From Chenopodium formosanum (lineage: Eukaryota; Streptophyta; Magnoliopsida; Caryophyllales; Amaranthaceae), in assembly GCA_024500155.1 (NCBI GenBank), contig CM044858.1, forward strand, positions 24,601,795 through 24,665,794: 64,000 nucleotides of DNA, read 5' to 3'. The translations under genes were made by a program, and so were the position numbers. A model generated the notes under the pieces. It was not told the origin of the DNA. It was given only the letters and a program-made list of their open reading frames with translations, and searched no databases. The first letter of the stretch is position 1; every line of letters starts with the position of its first letter. Below are positions 1-11,755 of the stretch, in pieces.

Positions 1-950
1 TCAAAAAGCTTTGTTTGAATGTATTTGACTTTCATTTGACTCAATTAGCTTTGTTAAATGGGTTTGACTTTCATTTGACTCAATTAGCTTCGTTGAATGT
101 GTTTGACTTTCATTTGACTCAATTAGCATTGTGAATGCAATTGACTTTCATTTGACTCAAAAAGCTTTGTTTGAATTTGTTTGACTTTCATTTGACTCTA
201 TTAGCATTGTGGAATGCAATTGACCTTCATTTGATTCCAAAAGCTTTGTTTGAATCTATTTGACTTTCATTTGATTCTAAAAGCTTTGATGAAAGTGTTT
301 GACTTTCATTTGACTCAGTTAGCTTAGTTGAATGCATTTGACTTTAATTTTTTTCCAAAAGCTTTGTTTGAATGTGTTTGACTTTTGTTTGACTCAATTA
401 GCTTTGTTGAATGTGTTTGTCTTTGATTTGACTTAATTAGCATTGTGGAATGCAATTGACTTTCATCTGATTCAAAAAGCTTTGTTTGAATTTATTTGAC
501 TTTCATTTGATTCTAAAAGCTTTGTTGAAAGTGTTTGACTTTCATTTGACTCAGTTAGCTTAGTTGAATGCATTTGACTTTCATTTTATTCAAAAAGCTT
601 TGTTTGAATGTGTTTGACTTTCATTTGACTTAATTATCATTGTGGAATGCAATTGACTTTCATCTGATTCAAAAAGCTTTGTTTGAATGTATTTGACTTT
701 CATTTGATTCTAAAAGCATTGTTCAAAGTGTTTGACTTTCATTTGACTTAATTAGATTTATTGAATAATTTTCACTTTCATTTTATTCAAAAAGCTTTGT
801 TTGAATGTGTTTGACTTTAAGTTGACTAAATTAGCTTTGTTGAATGTGTTTGACTTTGATTTGACTCAATTAGCATTGGGAAATGCAATTGACTTTCATT
901 TGATTCAAAAAGCTTTGTTTGAATGTGTTTGACTTTCATTTGACTCAATT
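1..950 (+). repeat. Left copy of 2318-bp-spaced duplication
   Basis: This segment matches the sequence from 2319, offset 2318 bp. Shared rare variants include TTAAATGGG, the missing base in GCATTGTGAATGC, GAATCTATTTG and TTTTTTTCCAAAAGC. The copies differ at a few sites, for example GAATAATTTTCAC near 774 against GAATGCGTTTCAC in the other copy. They part company near 951, where this copy reads GCATTGTGTAATGC and the other reads GCTTTGTTGAAAG. The left limit is cut by the window. Confidence 0.88.
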
Positions 951-2318
951 AGCATTGTGTAATGCAATTGACTTTCATTTGATTCAAAAAGCTTTGTTTG
1001 AATGTATTTGACTTTCATTTGATTCTAAAAGCTTTGTTGAAAGTGTTGACTTTCATTTGACTCAATTAGCTTTGTTGAATGTGTTTGACTTTCATTTGAC
1101 TCAATTAGCATTGTCGAATGCAATTGACTTTCATTTGATTCAAAAAGCTTTGTTCGACTGTGTTTGACTTTCATTTCATTCTAAAAGCTTTGTCGAAAGT
1201 GTTTGACTTTCATTTGACTCAATTAGCTTTGTTGAATGTGTTTGATTTTCATTTGATTAAATTAGCACTGTGGAATGCAATTGACTTTCATTTGATTCAA
1301 AAAGCTTAGTTTGAATGTATTTGACTTTTATTTGATTCTAAAAGATTTGCTGAAAGTGTTTGACTTTTATTTGACTCAATTAGCTTAGTTGAATGCATTT
1401 GACTTTCATTTGATTCAAAAAGCTTTGTTTGAATGTGTTTGAATTTCGTTTGACTCAATTAGCTTTGTTGATTGTGTTTGACTTTCATTTGACCGAATTT
1501 GAATTATGGAATGCAATTGACTTTTATTTGATTCAAAAAGCTTTGTTTGAATGTATTTGACTTTCATTTGATTCTAAAAGCTTTGTGGAAAGTGTTTGAC
1601 TTTCATTTGACTCAATTAGCTTTGTTAAACGCATTTGACTTTCATTTGATTCAAAAAGCTTTGTTTGAATGTGTTTAACTTTAATTTGACTCAATTAGCT
1701 TTGATGAATGTGTTTGACTTTCATTTGATTCAATTAGAATTGTGGAATGCAATTGACTTTTATTTGATTCAAAAAGCTTTGTTTGAATGTATTTGACTTT
1801 CATTTGATTCTCAAAGCTTTTTTGAAAGTGTTTGACTTTCATTTGACTCAATTAGATTTGTTGAATGCGTTTGACTTTCATCTTATTAAAAAAGCTTTGT
1901 TTGAATGTGTTTGACTTTAAGCTGACTATATTAGCTTTATTGAATGTGTTTCACTTTCATTTGACTCAATTAGCATTGGGAAATGCAATTGAATTTCATT
2001 TGATTCAAAAAGCTTTGTTTGAATGTGTTTGACTTTCATTTGACTCAATTAGCATTGTGGAATCCAATTGACTTTCATTTAGTTCAAAAAGCTTTGTTTG
2101 AACGGATTTGACTTTCATTTGAATCTAAAAGCTTTGTTGAAAGTGTTTGACTTTCATTTGACTCAATTAGCTTTGTTGAATGAATTTGACTTTCATTTGA
2201 TTCAAAAAGCTTTGTTTGAATGTGTTTGACTTTTATTTGACTCAATTAGCTTCGTTGAATGTGTTTGACTTTCATTTGACTCAATTAGCATTGTGAATGC
2301 AATTGACTTTCATTTGAT

Positions 2319-3268
2319 TCAAAAAGCTTTGTTTGAATGTATTTGACTTTCATTTGACTCAATTAGCTTTGTTAAATGGGTTTGACTTTCATTTGACTCA
2401 ATTAGCTTCGTTGAATGTGTTTGACTTTCATTTGACTCAATTAGCATTGTGAATGCAATTGACTTTCATTTGACTCAAAAAGCTTTGTTTGAATTTGTTT
2501 GACTTTCATTTGACTCTATTAGCATTGTGGAATGCAATTGACCTTCATTTGATTCCAAAAGCTTTGTTTGAATCTATTTGACTTTCATTTGATTCTAAAA
2601 GCTTTGATGAAAGTGTTTGACTTTCATTTGACTCAGTTAGCTTAGTTGAATGCATTTGACTTTAATTTTTTTCCAAAAGCTTTGTTTGAATGTGTTTGAC
2701 TTTTGTTTGACTCAATTAGCTTTGTTGAATGTGTTTGTCTTTGATTTGACTTAATTAGCATTGTGGAATGCAATTGACTTTCATCTGATTCAAAAAGCTT
2801 TGTTTGAATTTATTTGACTTTCATTTGATTCTAAAAGCTTTGTTGAAAGTGTTTGACTTTCATTTGACTCAGTTAGCTTAGTTGAATGCATTTGACTTTC
2901 ATTTTATTCAAAAAGCTTTGTTTGAATGTGTTTGACTTGCATTTGACTTAATTATCATTGTGGAATGCAATTGACTTTCATCTGATTTAAAAAGCTTTGT
3001 TTGAATGTATTTGACTTTCATTTGATTCTAAAAGCATTGTTCAAAGTGTTTGACTTTCATTTGACTTAATTAGATTTATTGAATGCGTTTCACTTTCATT
3101 TTATTCAAAAAGCTTTGTTTGAATGTGTTTGACTTTAAGTTGACTAAATTAGCTTTGTTGAATGTGTTTGACTTTGATTTGACTCAATTAGCATTGGGAA
3201 ATGCAATTGACTTTCATTTGATTCAAAAAGCTTTGTTTGAATGTGTTTGACTTTCATTTGACTCAATT
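2319..3268 (+). repeat. Right copy of 2318-bp-spaced duplication
   Basis: Counterpart of the segment at the window start, identical at almost every site I compared. Sequence between the copies (about 950-2318) belongs to the same satellite but lacks the private markers of this segment. Either the 2318-bp unit was duplicated as a whole and the first copy is cut by the window, or the two copies are spaced relics. Confidence 0.88.
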
Positions 3269-4050
3269 AGCTTTGTTGAAAGTGTTTGACTTTCATTTGA
3301 CTCAATTAGCATTGTGGAATGCAATTGACTTTCATTTAGTTCAAAAAGCTTTGTTTGAATGGATTTGACTTTCATTTGAATCTAAAAGCTTTGTTGAAAG
3401 TGTTTGACTTTCATTTGACTCAATTAGCTTTGTTGAATGTGTTTGACTTTCATTTGATTCAAAAAGCTTTGTTTGAATGTGTTTGACTTTCGTTTGACTC
3501 AATTAGCTTTGTTGATTGTGTTTCAATTTAATTTGACTCTATTAGCATTGTGGAATGCAATTGACTTTCATTTGATTCTAAAAGCATTGTTCAAAGTGTT
3601 TGACTTTCATTTGACTTAATTAGATTTATTGAATGCGTTTCACTTTCATTTTATTCAAAAAGCTTTGTTTGAATGTGTTTGACTTTAAGTTGACTAAATT
3701 AGCTTTGTTGAATGTGTTTGACTTTGATTTGACTCAATTAGCATTGGGAAATGCAATTGACTTTCATTTGATTCAAAAAGCTTTGTTTGAATGTGTTTGA
3801 CTTTCATTTGACTCAATTAGCTTTGTTGAAAGTGTTTGACTTTCATTTGACTCAACTAGCATTGTGGAATGCAATTGACTTTCATTTAGTTCAAAAAGCT
3901 TTGTTTGAATGGATTTGACTTTCATTTGAATCTAAAAGCTTTGTTGAAAGTGTTTGACTTTCATTTGACTCAATTAGCTTTGTTGAATGTGTTTGACTTT
4001 CATTTGATTCAAAAAGCTTTGTTTGAATGTGTTTGACTTTCATTTGACTC
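3011..4050 (+). repeat. 550-bp local tandem duplication
   Basis: The marker AAAGCATTGTTCAAAGTG occurs at 3031 and again at 3581, 550 bp apart, and the sequence that follows matches through TTAAGTTGAC, GCATTGGGAAATG and GAATGGATTTGAC. Similarity ends near 3500 and 4050, where one copy reads TTTCGTTTGACTCAATTAGC and the other TTTCATTTGACTCTATTAGC. The distance of 550 bp equals 14 monomers (4 x 118 + 2 x 39). Confidence 0.88.
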
Positions 4051-4459
4051 TATTAGCATTGTGGAATGCAATTGACTTTCATTTAATTCAAAAAGCTTTG
4101 TTTGAATATATTTGACATTCATTTTATTCAAAAAGCTTTGTTTGAATGTGTTTGACTTTTGTTTTACTCAATTAGCTTTGTTGAATGTGTTTGACTTTCA
4201 TTTGACTTAATTAGCATTGTGGAATGCTATTGACTTTCATCTGATTCAAAAAGCTTTGTTTGAATGTATTTGACTTTCATTTGATTCTAAAAGCTTTGTT
4301 GAAAGTGTCAGACTTTCATTTGACTCAATTAGCTTAGTTGAATGCATTTGACTTTCATTTTATTCAAAAAGCTTTGTTTGAATGTGTTTGACTTTCGTTT
4401 GACTCAATTAGCTTTGTTGATTATGTTTGACTTTATTGGACTCAATTAGCTTTGTGTAA

Positions 4460-5700
4460 TGCAATTGACTTTCATTTGATTAAAAAAGCTTTGTTTGAAT
4501 GTATTTGACTTTCATTTGATTCTAAAAGCTTTGTTGAAAGTGTTTGACTTTCATTTGACTCAATTAGATTTGTTGAATGTGTTTGATTATCATTTGATTA
4601 AATTAGCATTGTGGAATGCAATTGACTTTCATTTCATTCAAAAAGCATAGTTTGAATGTATTTGACTTTCATTTGATTCTAAAAGCTTTGTTGAAAGTGT
4701 TTGACTTTCATTTGACTCAATTAGCTTAGTTGAATGCATTTGACTTTCATTTGATTCAAAAAGCTTTGTTTGAATGTTTTTGAATTTCATTTGACTCAAT
4801 GAGCTTTGTTGATTGTGATTGACTTTCATTTGACCCAATTTGAATCATGGAATGCAATTGACTTTTATTTGATTCAAAAAGCTTTGTTTGAATGTATTTG
4901 ACTTTCATTTGATTCTAAAAGCTTTGTTGAAATTGTTTGACTTTCATTTGACTCAATTAGCTTTGTTGAATACATTTGAATTTCATTTGATTCAAAAAGC
5001 TTTGTTTGAACGTGTTTGACTTTCATTTGACTCAATTAGTTTGTTGAATGTGTTTGACTTTCATTAGACTGAATTAGCATTGTGGAATGCAATTGACTTT
5101 CATTTGATTCAAAAAGCTTTGTTTGAATGTATTTGACTTTCATTTGATTCTAAAAGCTTTGTTGAAAGTGTTTGACTTTCATTTGACTCAATTAGCTTTG
5201 TTGAATGCATTTGACTTTCAATTGATTCAAAAAGCTTTGTTTGAAAGTGTTTGACTTTCGTTTGACTCAATTAGCTTTGTTGATTGTGTTTGACTTTCAT
5301 TCGACTCAATTTGCATTATGGAATGCAATTGACTTTCATTTGATTCAAAAAGCTTTGTTTGAATGTATTTGACTTTCATTTGATTCTAAAAGCTTTGTGG
5401 AAAGTATTTGACTTTCATTTGACTCAATTAGCTTTGTTGAATGCCTTTGACTTTCATTTGATTCAAAAAGCTTTGTTTGATTGTGTTTAACTTTAATTTG
5501 ACTCAATTAGCTTTGATGAATGTGTTTGACTTTCATTTGACTCAATTAGCAATGTGGAATGCAATTGACTTTCATTTGATTCAAAAAGCTTTGTTTGAAT
5601 GTATTTGACTTTCATTTGATTCTAAAAGCTTTTTTGAAAGTGTTTGACTTTCATTTGACTCAATTAGATTTGTTGAATGCGTTTGACTTTCATTTTATTA
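4460..5700 (+). repeat. Segment family with TTAGTTTG short monomer, copy 1
   Basis: It is marked by a monomer lacking two bases (ATTAGTTTGTTG at 5035, where ATTAGCTTTGTTG is normal), and by GAATACATTTGAATTTC and GATTATCATTTGATT. The same combination recurs with the short monomer at 11163 and 13874. Offsets of about 6128 and 8839 bp show three related segments now separated by other material. Confidence 0.85.
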
Positions 5701-6703
5701 AAAAAGCTTTGTTTGAATGTGTTTGACTTTAAGTTGACTAAATTAGCTATGTTGAATGTGTTTGACTTTCATTTGACTCAATTAGCATTGGGAAATGCAA
5801 TTGAATTTCATTTGATTCAAAAAGCTTTGTTTGAATGTGTTTGACTTTCATTTGACTCAATTAGCTTTGTTGAAAGTGTTTGACTTTCATTTAACTCAAT
5901 TAGCATTGTAGAATGCAATTGACTTTCATTTAGTTCAAAAAGCTTTGTTTGAATGGATTTGACTTTCATTTGAATCTAAAAGCTTTGTTGAAAGTGTTTA
6001 ACTTTCATTTGACTCAATTAGCTTTGTTGAATGAATTTGACTTTCATTTGATTTAAAAAGCTTTGTTTAATTGTGTTTGACTTTCATTTAACTCAATTAG
6101 CTTCGTTGAATGTGTTTGACTTTCATTTGACTCAATTAACTTTGTGAATGGATTTGACTTTCATTTGACTCAATTAGCATTGTGGAATGCAATGAACTTT
6201 CATTTGATTCAAAAAGCTTTGTTTGAATGTATTTCACTTCATTTGATTCTAAAAGCTTTGTTGAAAGTGTTTGACTTTCATTTGACTCAATTAGATTTGT
6301 TGAATACGTTTGACTTCCATTTTATTCAAAAAGCATGGTTTGAATGTGTTTGACTTTAAGTTGACTAAATTAGCTTTGTTGAATGTGTTTGACTTTCATT
6401 TGACTCAATTAGCATTGGGAAATGCAATTGACTTTCATTAGATTCTAAAAACTTTGTTTGAATGTGTTTGACTTTCATTTGACTCAATTAGCTTTGTTGA
6501 AAGTGTTTGACTTTCATTTGACTTAATTAGCATTGTGGAATGCAATTGACTTTCATTTAGTTCAAAAAGCTTTGTTTGAATGGATTTGACTTTCATTCGA
6601 ATCTAAAAGCTTTGTTGAAAGTGTTTGACTTTCAGTTGACTCAATTAGCTTTGTTTGAATGCATTTGACTTTCATTTGATTTAAAAAGCTTTGTTTGAAT
6701 GTG

Positions 6704-6742
6704 TTTGACTTTCGTTTGACTCAATTAGCTTTGTTGATTGTG
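6704..6742 (+). repeat. Monomer class A (39 bp)
   Basis: The class has ACTCAATTAGCTTTG in its second half and normally ends TTGAATGTG. This copy ends TTGATTGTG and has TTTCGTTTGAC in the first half, a sub-variant that is common between about 5 and 36 kb. It follows an F monomer and precedes B. Confidence 0.88.
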
Positions 6743-6781
6743 TTTGACTTTCATTTGACTCAATTTGAATTATGGAATGCA
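6743..6781 (+). repeat. Monomer class B (39 bp)
   Basis: The class is marked by ATTAGCATTGTGGAATGCA. This copy carries the sub-variant TTTGAATTATGGAATGCA. Other sub-variants serve as regional markers: GCATTGGGAAATGCA (about 0.9-19.2 kb), GCATTGTGAAAAGCA (about 12.4-23.4 kb) and TTGCATTATGGAATGCA (mainly 22-37 kb). Confidence 0.88.
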
Positions 6782-6821
6782 ATTGACTTTCATTTGATTC
6801 AAAAAGCTTTGTTTGAATGTA
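6782..6821 (+). repeat. Monomer class C (40 bp)
   Basis: It begins ATTGAC rather than TTTGAC, so the B/C junction reads GCAATTGAC. It carries GATTCAAAAAGCTTTG, which contains AAGCTT, and ends TTTGAATGTA. The extra base relative to the 39-bp classes lies in TTTGAA versus TTGAA. The stretch around AAGCTT forms an imperfect dyad, ATTCAAA ... TTTGAAT. Confidence 0.88.
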
Positions 6822-6860
6822 TTTGACTTTCATTTGATTCTAAAAGCTTTGTGGAAAGTG
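6822..6860 (+). repeat. Monomer class D (39 bp)
   Basis: Marked by GATTCTAAAAGCTTTG and the ending GAAAGTG. This copy reads GTGGAAAGTG; most others read GTTGAAAGTG. In the right third of the window many D monomers end GAATGTG instead, which looks like exchange with class A. Confidence 0.88.
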
Positions 6861-6899
6861 TTTGACTTTCATTTGACTCAATTAGCTTTGTTGAATGCA
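6861..6899 (+). repeat. Monomer class E (39 bp)
   Basis: Like class A in the middle (CAATTAGCTTTG) but ending TTGAATGCA, so the E/F junction contains the palindrome AATGCATT. In the left part a common sub-variant is CAGTTAGCTTAGTTG. Confidence 0.87.
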
Positions 6900-6939
6900 T
6901 TTGACTTTCATTTGATTCAAAAAGCTTTGTTTGAATGTG
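6900..6939 (+). repeat. Monomer class F (40 bp)
   Basis: Like class C in having GATTCAAAAAGCTTTG and TTTGAATG, but it starts TTTGAC and ends GTG. Regional sub-variants include TTTTATTCAAAAAGC (left third) and TCAAAAGCTATGTTTGAAAG, which is one base shorter (39 bp) and common from about 39 kb to the right end. Confidence 0.87.
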
Positions 6940-7743
6940 TTTGACTTTCGTTTGACTCAATTAGCTTTGTTGATTGTGTTTGACTTTCATTTGACTCAAT
7001 TTGAATTATGGAATGCAATTGACTTTCATTTGATTCAAAAAGCTTTGTTTGAATGTATTTGACTTTCATTTGATTCTAAAAGCTTTGTGGAAAGTGTTTG
7101 ACTTTCATTTGACTCAATTAGCTTTGTTGAATGCATTTGACTTTCATTTGATTCAAAAAGCTTTGTTTGATTGTGTTTGACTTTCGTTTGACTCAATTAG
7201 CTTTGTTGATTGTGTTTGACTTTCATTTGACTCAATTAGCATTGTGGAATGCAATTGACTTTCATTTGATTCAAAAAGCTTTGTTTGAATGTATTTGACT
7301 TTCATTTAATTCTAAAAGCTTTGTTGAAAGTGTTTGACTTTCATTTGACTCAATTAGATTTGTTGAATGCGTTTTACTTTCATTTGATTCAAAAAGATTT
7401 GTTTGAATGTGTTTGACTTTTGTTTGACTCAATTAGCTTTGTTGATTGTGTTTGACTTTATTTGACTCAATTAGATTTGTTGAATGCGTTTGACTTCCAT
7501 TTTATTCAAAAAGCTTTGTTTGAATGTGTTTGACTTTAAGTTGACTAAATTAACTTTGTTGAATGTGTTTGACTTTCATTTGACTCAATTAGCATTGGGA
7601 AATGCAATTGATTTTCATTTAGTTCAAAAAGCTTTGTTTGAATGGATTTGACTTTCATTTGAATCTAAAAGCTTTGTTGAAAGTGTTTGACTTTCATTTG
7701 ACTCAATTAGATTTGTTGAATGCGTTTCACTTTCATTTTATTC

Positions 7744-9832
7744 AAAAAGCTTTGTTTGAATGTGTTTGACTTTAAGTTGACTAAATTAGCTATGTTGAAT
7801 GTGTTTGACTTTCATTTGACTCAATTAGCATTGGGAAATGCAATTGAATTTCATTTGATTCAAAAAGCTTTGTTTGAATGTGTTTGACTTTCATTTGACT
7901 CAATTAGCTTTGTTGAAAGTGTTTGACTTTCATTTAACTCAATTAGCATTGTAGAATGCAATTGACTTTCATTTAGTTCAAAAAGCTTTGTTTGAATGGA
8001 TTTGACTTTCATTTGAATCTAAAAGCTTTGTTGAAAGTGTTTAACTTTCATTTGACTCAATTAGCTTTGTTGAATGAATTTGACTTTCATTTGATTTAAA
8101 AAGCTTTGTTTAATTGTGTTTGACTTTCATTTAACTCAATTAGCTTCGTTGAATGTGTTTGACTTTCATTTGACTCAATTAACTTTGTGAATGGATTTGA
8201 CTTTCATTTGACTCAATTAGCATTGTGGAATGCAATGAACTTTCATTTGATTCAAAAAGCTTTGTTTGAATGTATTTCACTTCATTTGATTCTAAAAGCT
8301 TTGTTGAAAGTGTTTGACTTTCATTTGACTCAATTAGATTTGTTGAATACGTTTGACTTCCATTTTATTCAAAAAGCATGGTTTGAATGTGTTTGACTTT
8401 AAGTTGACTAAATTAGCTTTGTTGAATGTGTTTGACTTTCATTTGACTCAATTAGCATTGGGAAATGCAATTGACTTTCATTAGATTCTAAAAACTTTGT
8501 TTGAATGTGTTTGACTTTCATTTGACTCAATTAGCTTTGTTGAAAGTGTTTGACTTTCATTTGACTTAATTAGCATTGTGGAATGCAATTGACTTTCATT
8601 TAGTTCAAAAAGCTTTGTTTGAATGGATTTGACTTTCATTCGAATCTAAAAGCTTTGTTGAAAGTGTTTGACTTTCAGTTGACTCAATTAGCTTTGTTTG
8701 AATGCATTTGACTTTCATTTGATTTAAAAAGCTTTGTTTGAATGTGTTTGACTTTCGTTTGACTCAATTAGCTTTGTTGATTGTGTTTGACTTTCATTTG
8801 ACTCAATTTGAATTATGGAATGCAATTGACTTTCATTTGATTCAAAAAGCTTTGTTTGAATGTATTTGACTTTCATTTGATTCTAAAAGCTTTGTGGAAA
8901 GTGTTTGACTTTCATTTGACTCAATTAGCTTTGTTGAATGCATTTGACTTTCATTTGATTCAAAAAGCTTTGTTTGAATGTGTTTGACTTTCGTTTGACT
9001 CAATTAGCTTTGTTGATTGTGTTTGACTTTCATTTGACTCAATTTGAATTATGGAATGCAATTGACTTTCATTTGATTCAAAAAGCTTTGTTTGAATGTA
9101 TTTGACTTTCATTTGATTCTAAAAGCTTTGTGGAAAGTGTTTGACTTTCATTTGACTCAATTAGCTTTGTTGAATGCATTTGACTTTCATTTGATTCAAA
9201 AAGCTTTGTTTGATTGTGTTTGACTTTCGTTTGACTCAATTAGCTTTGTTGATTGTGTTTGACTTTCATTTGACTCAATTAGCATTGTGGAATGCAATTG
9301 ACTTTCATTTGATTCAAAAAGCTTTGTTTGAATGTATTTGACTTTCATTTAATTCTAAAAGCTTTGTTGAAAGTGTTTGACTTTCATTTGACTCAATTAG
9401 ATTTGTTGAATGCGTTTTACTTTCATTTGATTCAAAAAGATTTGTTTGAATGTGTTTGACTTTTGTTTGACTCAATTAGCTTTGTTGATTGTGTTTGACT
9501 TTATTTGACTCAATTAGATTTGTTGAATGCGTTTGACTTCCATTTTATTCAAAAAGCTTTGTTTGAATGTGTTTGACTTTAAGTTGACTAAATTAACTTT
9601 GTTGAATGTGTTTGACTTTCATTTGACTCAATTAGCATTGGGAAATGCAATTGATTTTCATTTAGTTCAAAAAGCTTTGTTTGAATGGATTTGACTTTCA
9701 TTTGAATCTAAAAGCTTTGTTGAAAGTGTTTGACTTTCATTTGACTCAATTAGATTTGTTGAATGCGTTTCACTTTCATTTTATTCAAAAAGCTTTGTTT
9801 GAATGTGTTTGACTTTAAGTTGACTAAATTAG
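7744..9832 (+). repeat. 2043-bp tandem duplication, second copy
   Basis: Identical to 5701-7789 as far as I could read, which is one unit plus about 46 bp into the next. Identity ends at 9833, where AGGTTTTTTTAATG replaces AGCTATGTTGAATG. The lack of differences suggests a very recent event, ongoing gene conversion, or an assembly duplication of one true copy. Confidence 0.94.
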
Positions 9833-10590
9833 GTTTTTTTAATGTGTTTGACTTTCATTTGACTCAATTAGCATTGGGAAATGCAATTGACTTTCATTAG
9901 ATTCTAAAAGCTTTGTTTGAATGTGTTTGACTTTCATTTGACTCAATTAGCTTTGTTGAAATTGTTTGACTTTCATTTGACTCAATTAGCATTGTGGAAT
10001 GCAATTGACTTTCATTTAGTTCAAAAAGCTTTGTTTGAATGCATTTCACTTTCATTTGATTCTAAAAGCTTTGTTGAAAGTGTTTGACTTTCATTTGACT
10101 TTATTAGATTTATTGAATGCGTTTCACTTTCATTTTATTCAAAAAGCTTTGTTTGAATGTGTTTGACTTTAAGTTGACTAAATTAGCTTTTTTGAATGTG
10201 TTTGACTTTCATTTGACTCAATTAGCATTGGGAAATGCAATTGACTTTCATTAGATTCTAAAACCTTTGTTTGAATGTGTTTGACTTTCATTTGACTCAA
10301 TTAGCTTTGTTGAAAGTGTTTGACTTTCATTTGACTCAATTAGCATTGTGGAATGCAATTGACTTTCATTTGATTCAAAAAGCTTTGTTTGAATGTATTT
10401 GACTTTCATTTAATTCTAAAAGCTTTGTTGAAAGTGTTTGACTTTCATTTGACTCAATTAGATTTGTTGAATGCGTTTGACTTTCATTTGATTCAAAAAG
10501 CTTTGTTTGAATGTGTTTGACTTTTGTTTGACTCAATTAGCTTTGTTGATTGTGTTTGACTTTATTTGACTCAATTAGCATTGTGTAATG
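9833..10590 (+). repeat. Array segment with GGGAAATG and TTAAGTTGAC variants
   Basis: Ordinary hexamer material related to 5.7-9.8 kb, carrying B monomers with GCATTGGGAAATG near 9870 and 10230 and the class A sub-variant TTTAAGTTGACTAAATTAG. One A monomer reads AGGTTTTTTTAATG (9831-9844). Nothing other than satellite is present. Confidence 0.88.
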
Positions 10591-11755
10591 CAATTGACTT
10601 TCATTTGATTCAAAAAGCATTGTTTGAATGTATTTGACTTTCATTTGATTCTAAAAGCTTTGTTGAAAGTGTTTAAGTTTCATTTGACTTAATTAGCTTT
10701 GTTGAATGTGTTTGATTATCATTTGATTAAATTAGCATTGTGGAATGAAATTGACTTTCATTTGATTCAAAAAGCTTAGTTTGAATGTATTTGACTTTCA
10801 TTTGATTCTAAAAGCTTTGTTGAAAGTGTTTGACTTTCATTTGACTCAATTAGCTTAGTTGAATGCATTTGACTTTCATTTGATTCAAAAAGCTTTGTTT
10901 GAATGTGTTTGAATTTCGTTTGACTCAATTAGCTTTGTTGATTGTGTTTGACTTTCATTTGACCCAATTTGAATTATGGAATGCAATTGACTTTTATTTG
11001 ATTCAAAAAGCTTTGTTTGAATGAATTTGACTTTCATTTGATTCTAAAAGCTTTGTTGAAATTGTTTGACTTTCATTTGACTCAATTAGCTTTGTTGAAT
11101 ACATTTGAATTTCATTTATTCAAAAAGCTTTGTTTGAATGTGTTTGACTTTCATTTGACTCAATTAGTTTGTTGAATGTGTTTGACTTTCATTAGACTCA
11201 ATTAGCATTGTGGAATGCAATTGACTTTCATTTGATTCAAAAAGCTTTGTTTGAATGTATTTGACTTTCATTTGATTCTAAAAGTTTTGTTGAAAGTGTT
11301 TGACTTTCATTTGACTCAATTAGCTTTGTTGAATGCATTTGACTTTCAATTGATTCAAAAAGCTTTGTTTGAATGTGTTTGACTTTCGTTTGACTCAATT
11401 AGCTTTGTTGATTGTGTTTGACTTTCATTCGACTCAATTTGCATTATGGAATGCAATTGACTTTCATTTGATTCAAAAAGCTTTCTTTGAATGTATTTGA
11501 CTTTGATTTGATTCTAAAAGCTTTGTGGAAAGTGTTTGACTTTCATTTGACTCAATTAGCTTTGTTGAATGCCTTTGACTTTCGTTTGATTAAAAAAGCT
11601 TTGTTTGATTGTGTTTAACTTTAATTTGACTCAATTAGCTTTGATGAATGTGTTTGACTTTCATTTGACTCAATTAGCAATGTGGAATGCAATTGACTTT
11701 CATTTGATTCAAAAAGCTTTGTTTGAATGTATTTGACTTTCATTTGATTCTAAAA
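10590..11755 (+). repeat. Segment family with TTAGTTTG short monomer, copy 2
   Basis: It matches 4460-5630 at an offset of about 6128-6129 bp through GATTATCATTTGATT, GAATACATTTGAATTTC, ATTAGTTTGTTG (11163) and CAATGTGGAATGC. The match breaks at 11752-11772, where a cluster of substitutions produces a perfect inverted repeat. Confidence 0.84.

Larger units (their letters stand above)
1..4460 (+). repeat. Left array domain, variable hexamers
   Basis: The hexamer order is visible but many monomers carry private changes. Typical variants are CAGTTAGCTTAG, TTTTATTCAAAAAGC, TCTGATTCAAAAAG, GCATTGGGAAATG and GAATGGATTTGAC followed by GAATCTAAAAG. Two internal duplications are annotated separately. 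No gene or other element is present. Confidence 0.9.
6704..6939 (+). repeat. Reference higher-order unit: hexamer A-B-C-D-E-F, 236 bp
   Basis: This is a clean example of the higher-order unit, with monomer lengths 39, 39, 40, 39, 39 and 40 bp. The next unit at 6940-7175 is the same apart from GATTGTG instead of GAATGTG at the end of its F monomer, and a further A monomer starts at 7176, so the 236-bp period is exact here. The unit has two halves of 118 bp (A-B-C and D-E-F), each made of two 39-bp monomers followed by one 40-bp monomer. Elsewhere classes are substituted, doubled or lost, but this order is recognisable through most of the window. Confidence 0.93.
5701..7743 (+). repeat. 2043-bp tandem duplication, first copy
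   Basis: This unit is followed directly by a second copy. Rare variants such as TTAACTTTGTGAATGG, GAATACGTTTGACTTCC, AAAAACTTTG, CACTTCATTTG and AAAAAGATTTG occur in the same order at an exact offset of 2043 bp. Reading line by line I found no difference inside the unit. The first mismatches are just upstream, where TTATTAAAAAAGC at about 5697 faces TTATTCAAAAAGC at about 7740. Confidence 0.94.

Noticed and set aside
5701..9832. Certain assembly artefact for the identical 2043-bp copies
   Set aside because: Possible but not shown: flanks differ on both sides and comparable near-identical duplications occur elsewhere in the window. Kept as a finding with read mapping as the test.
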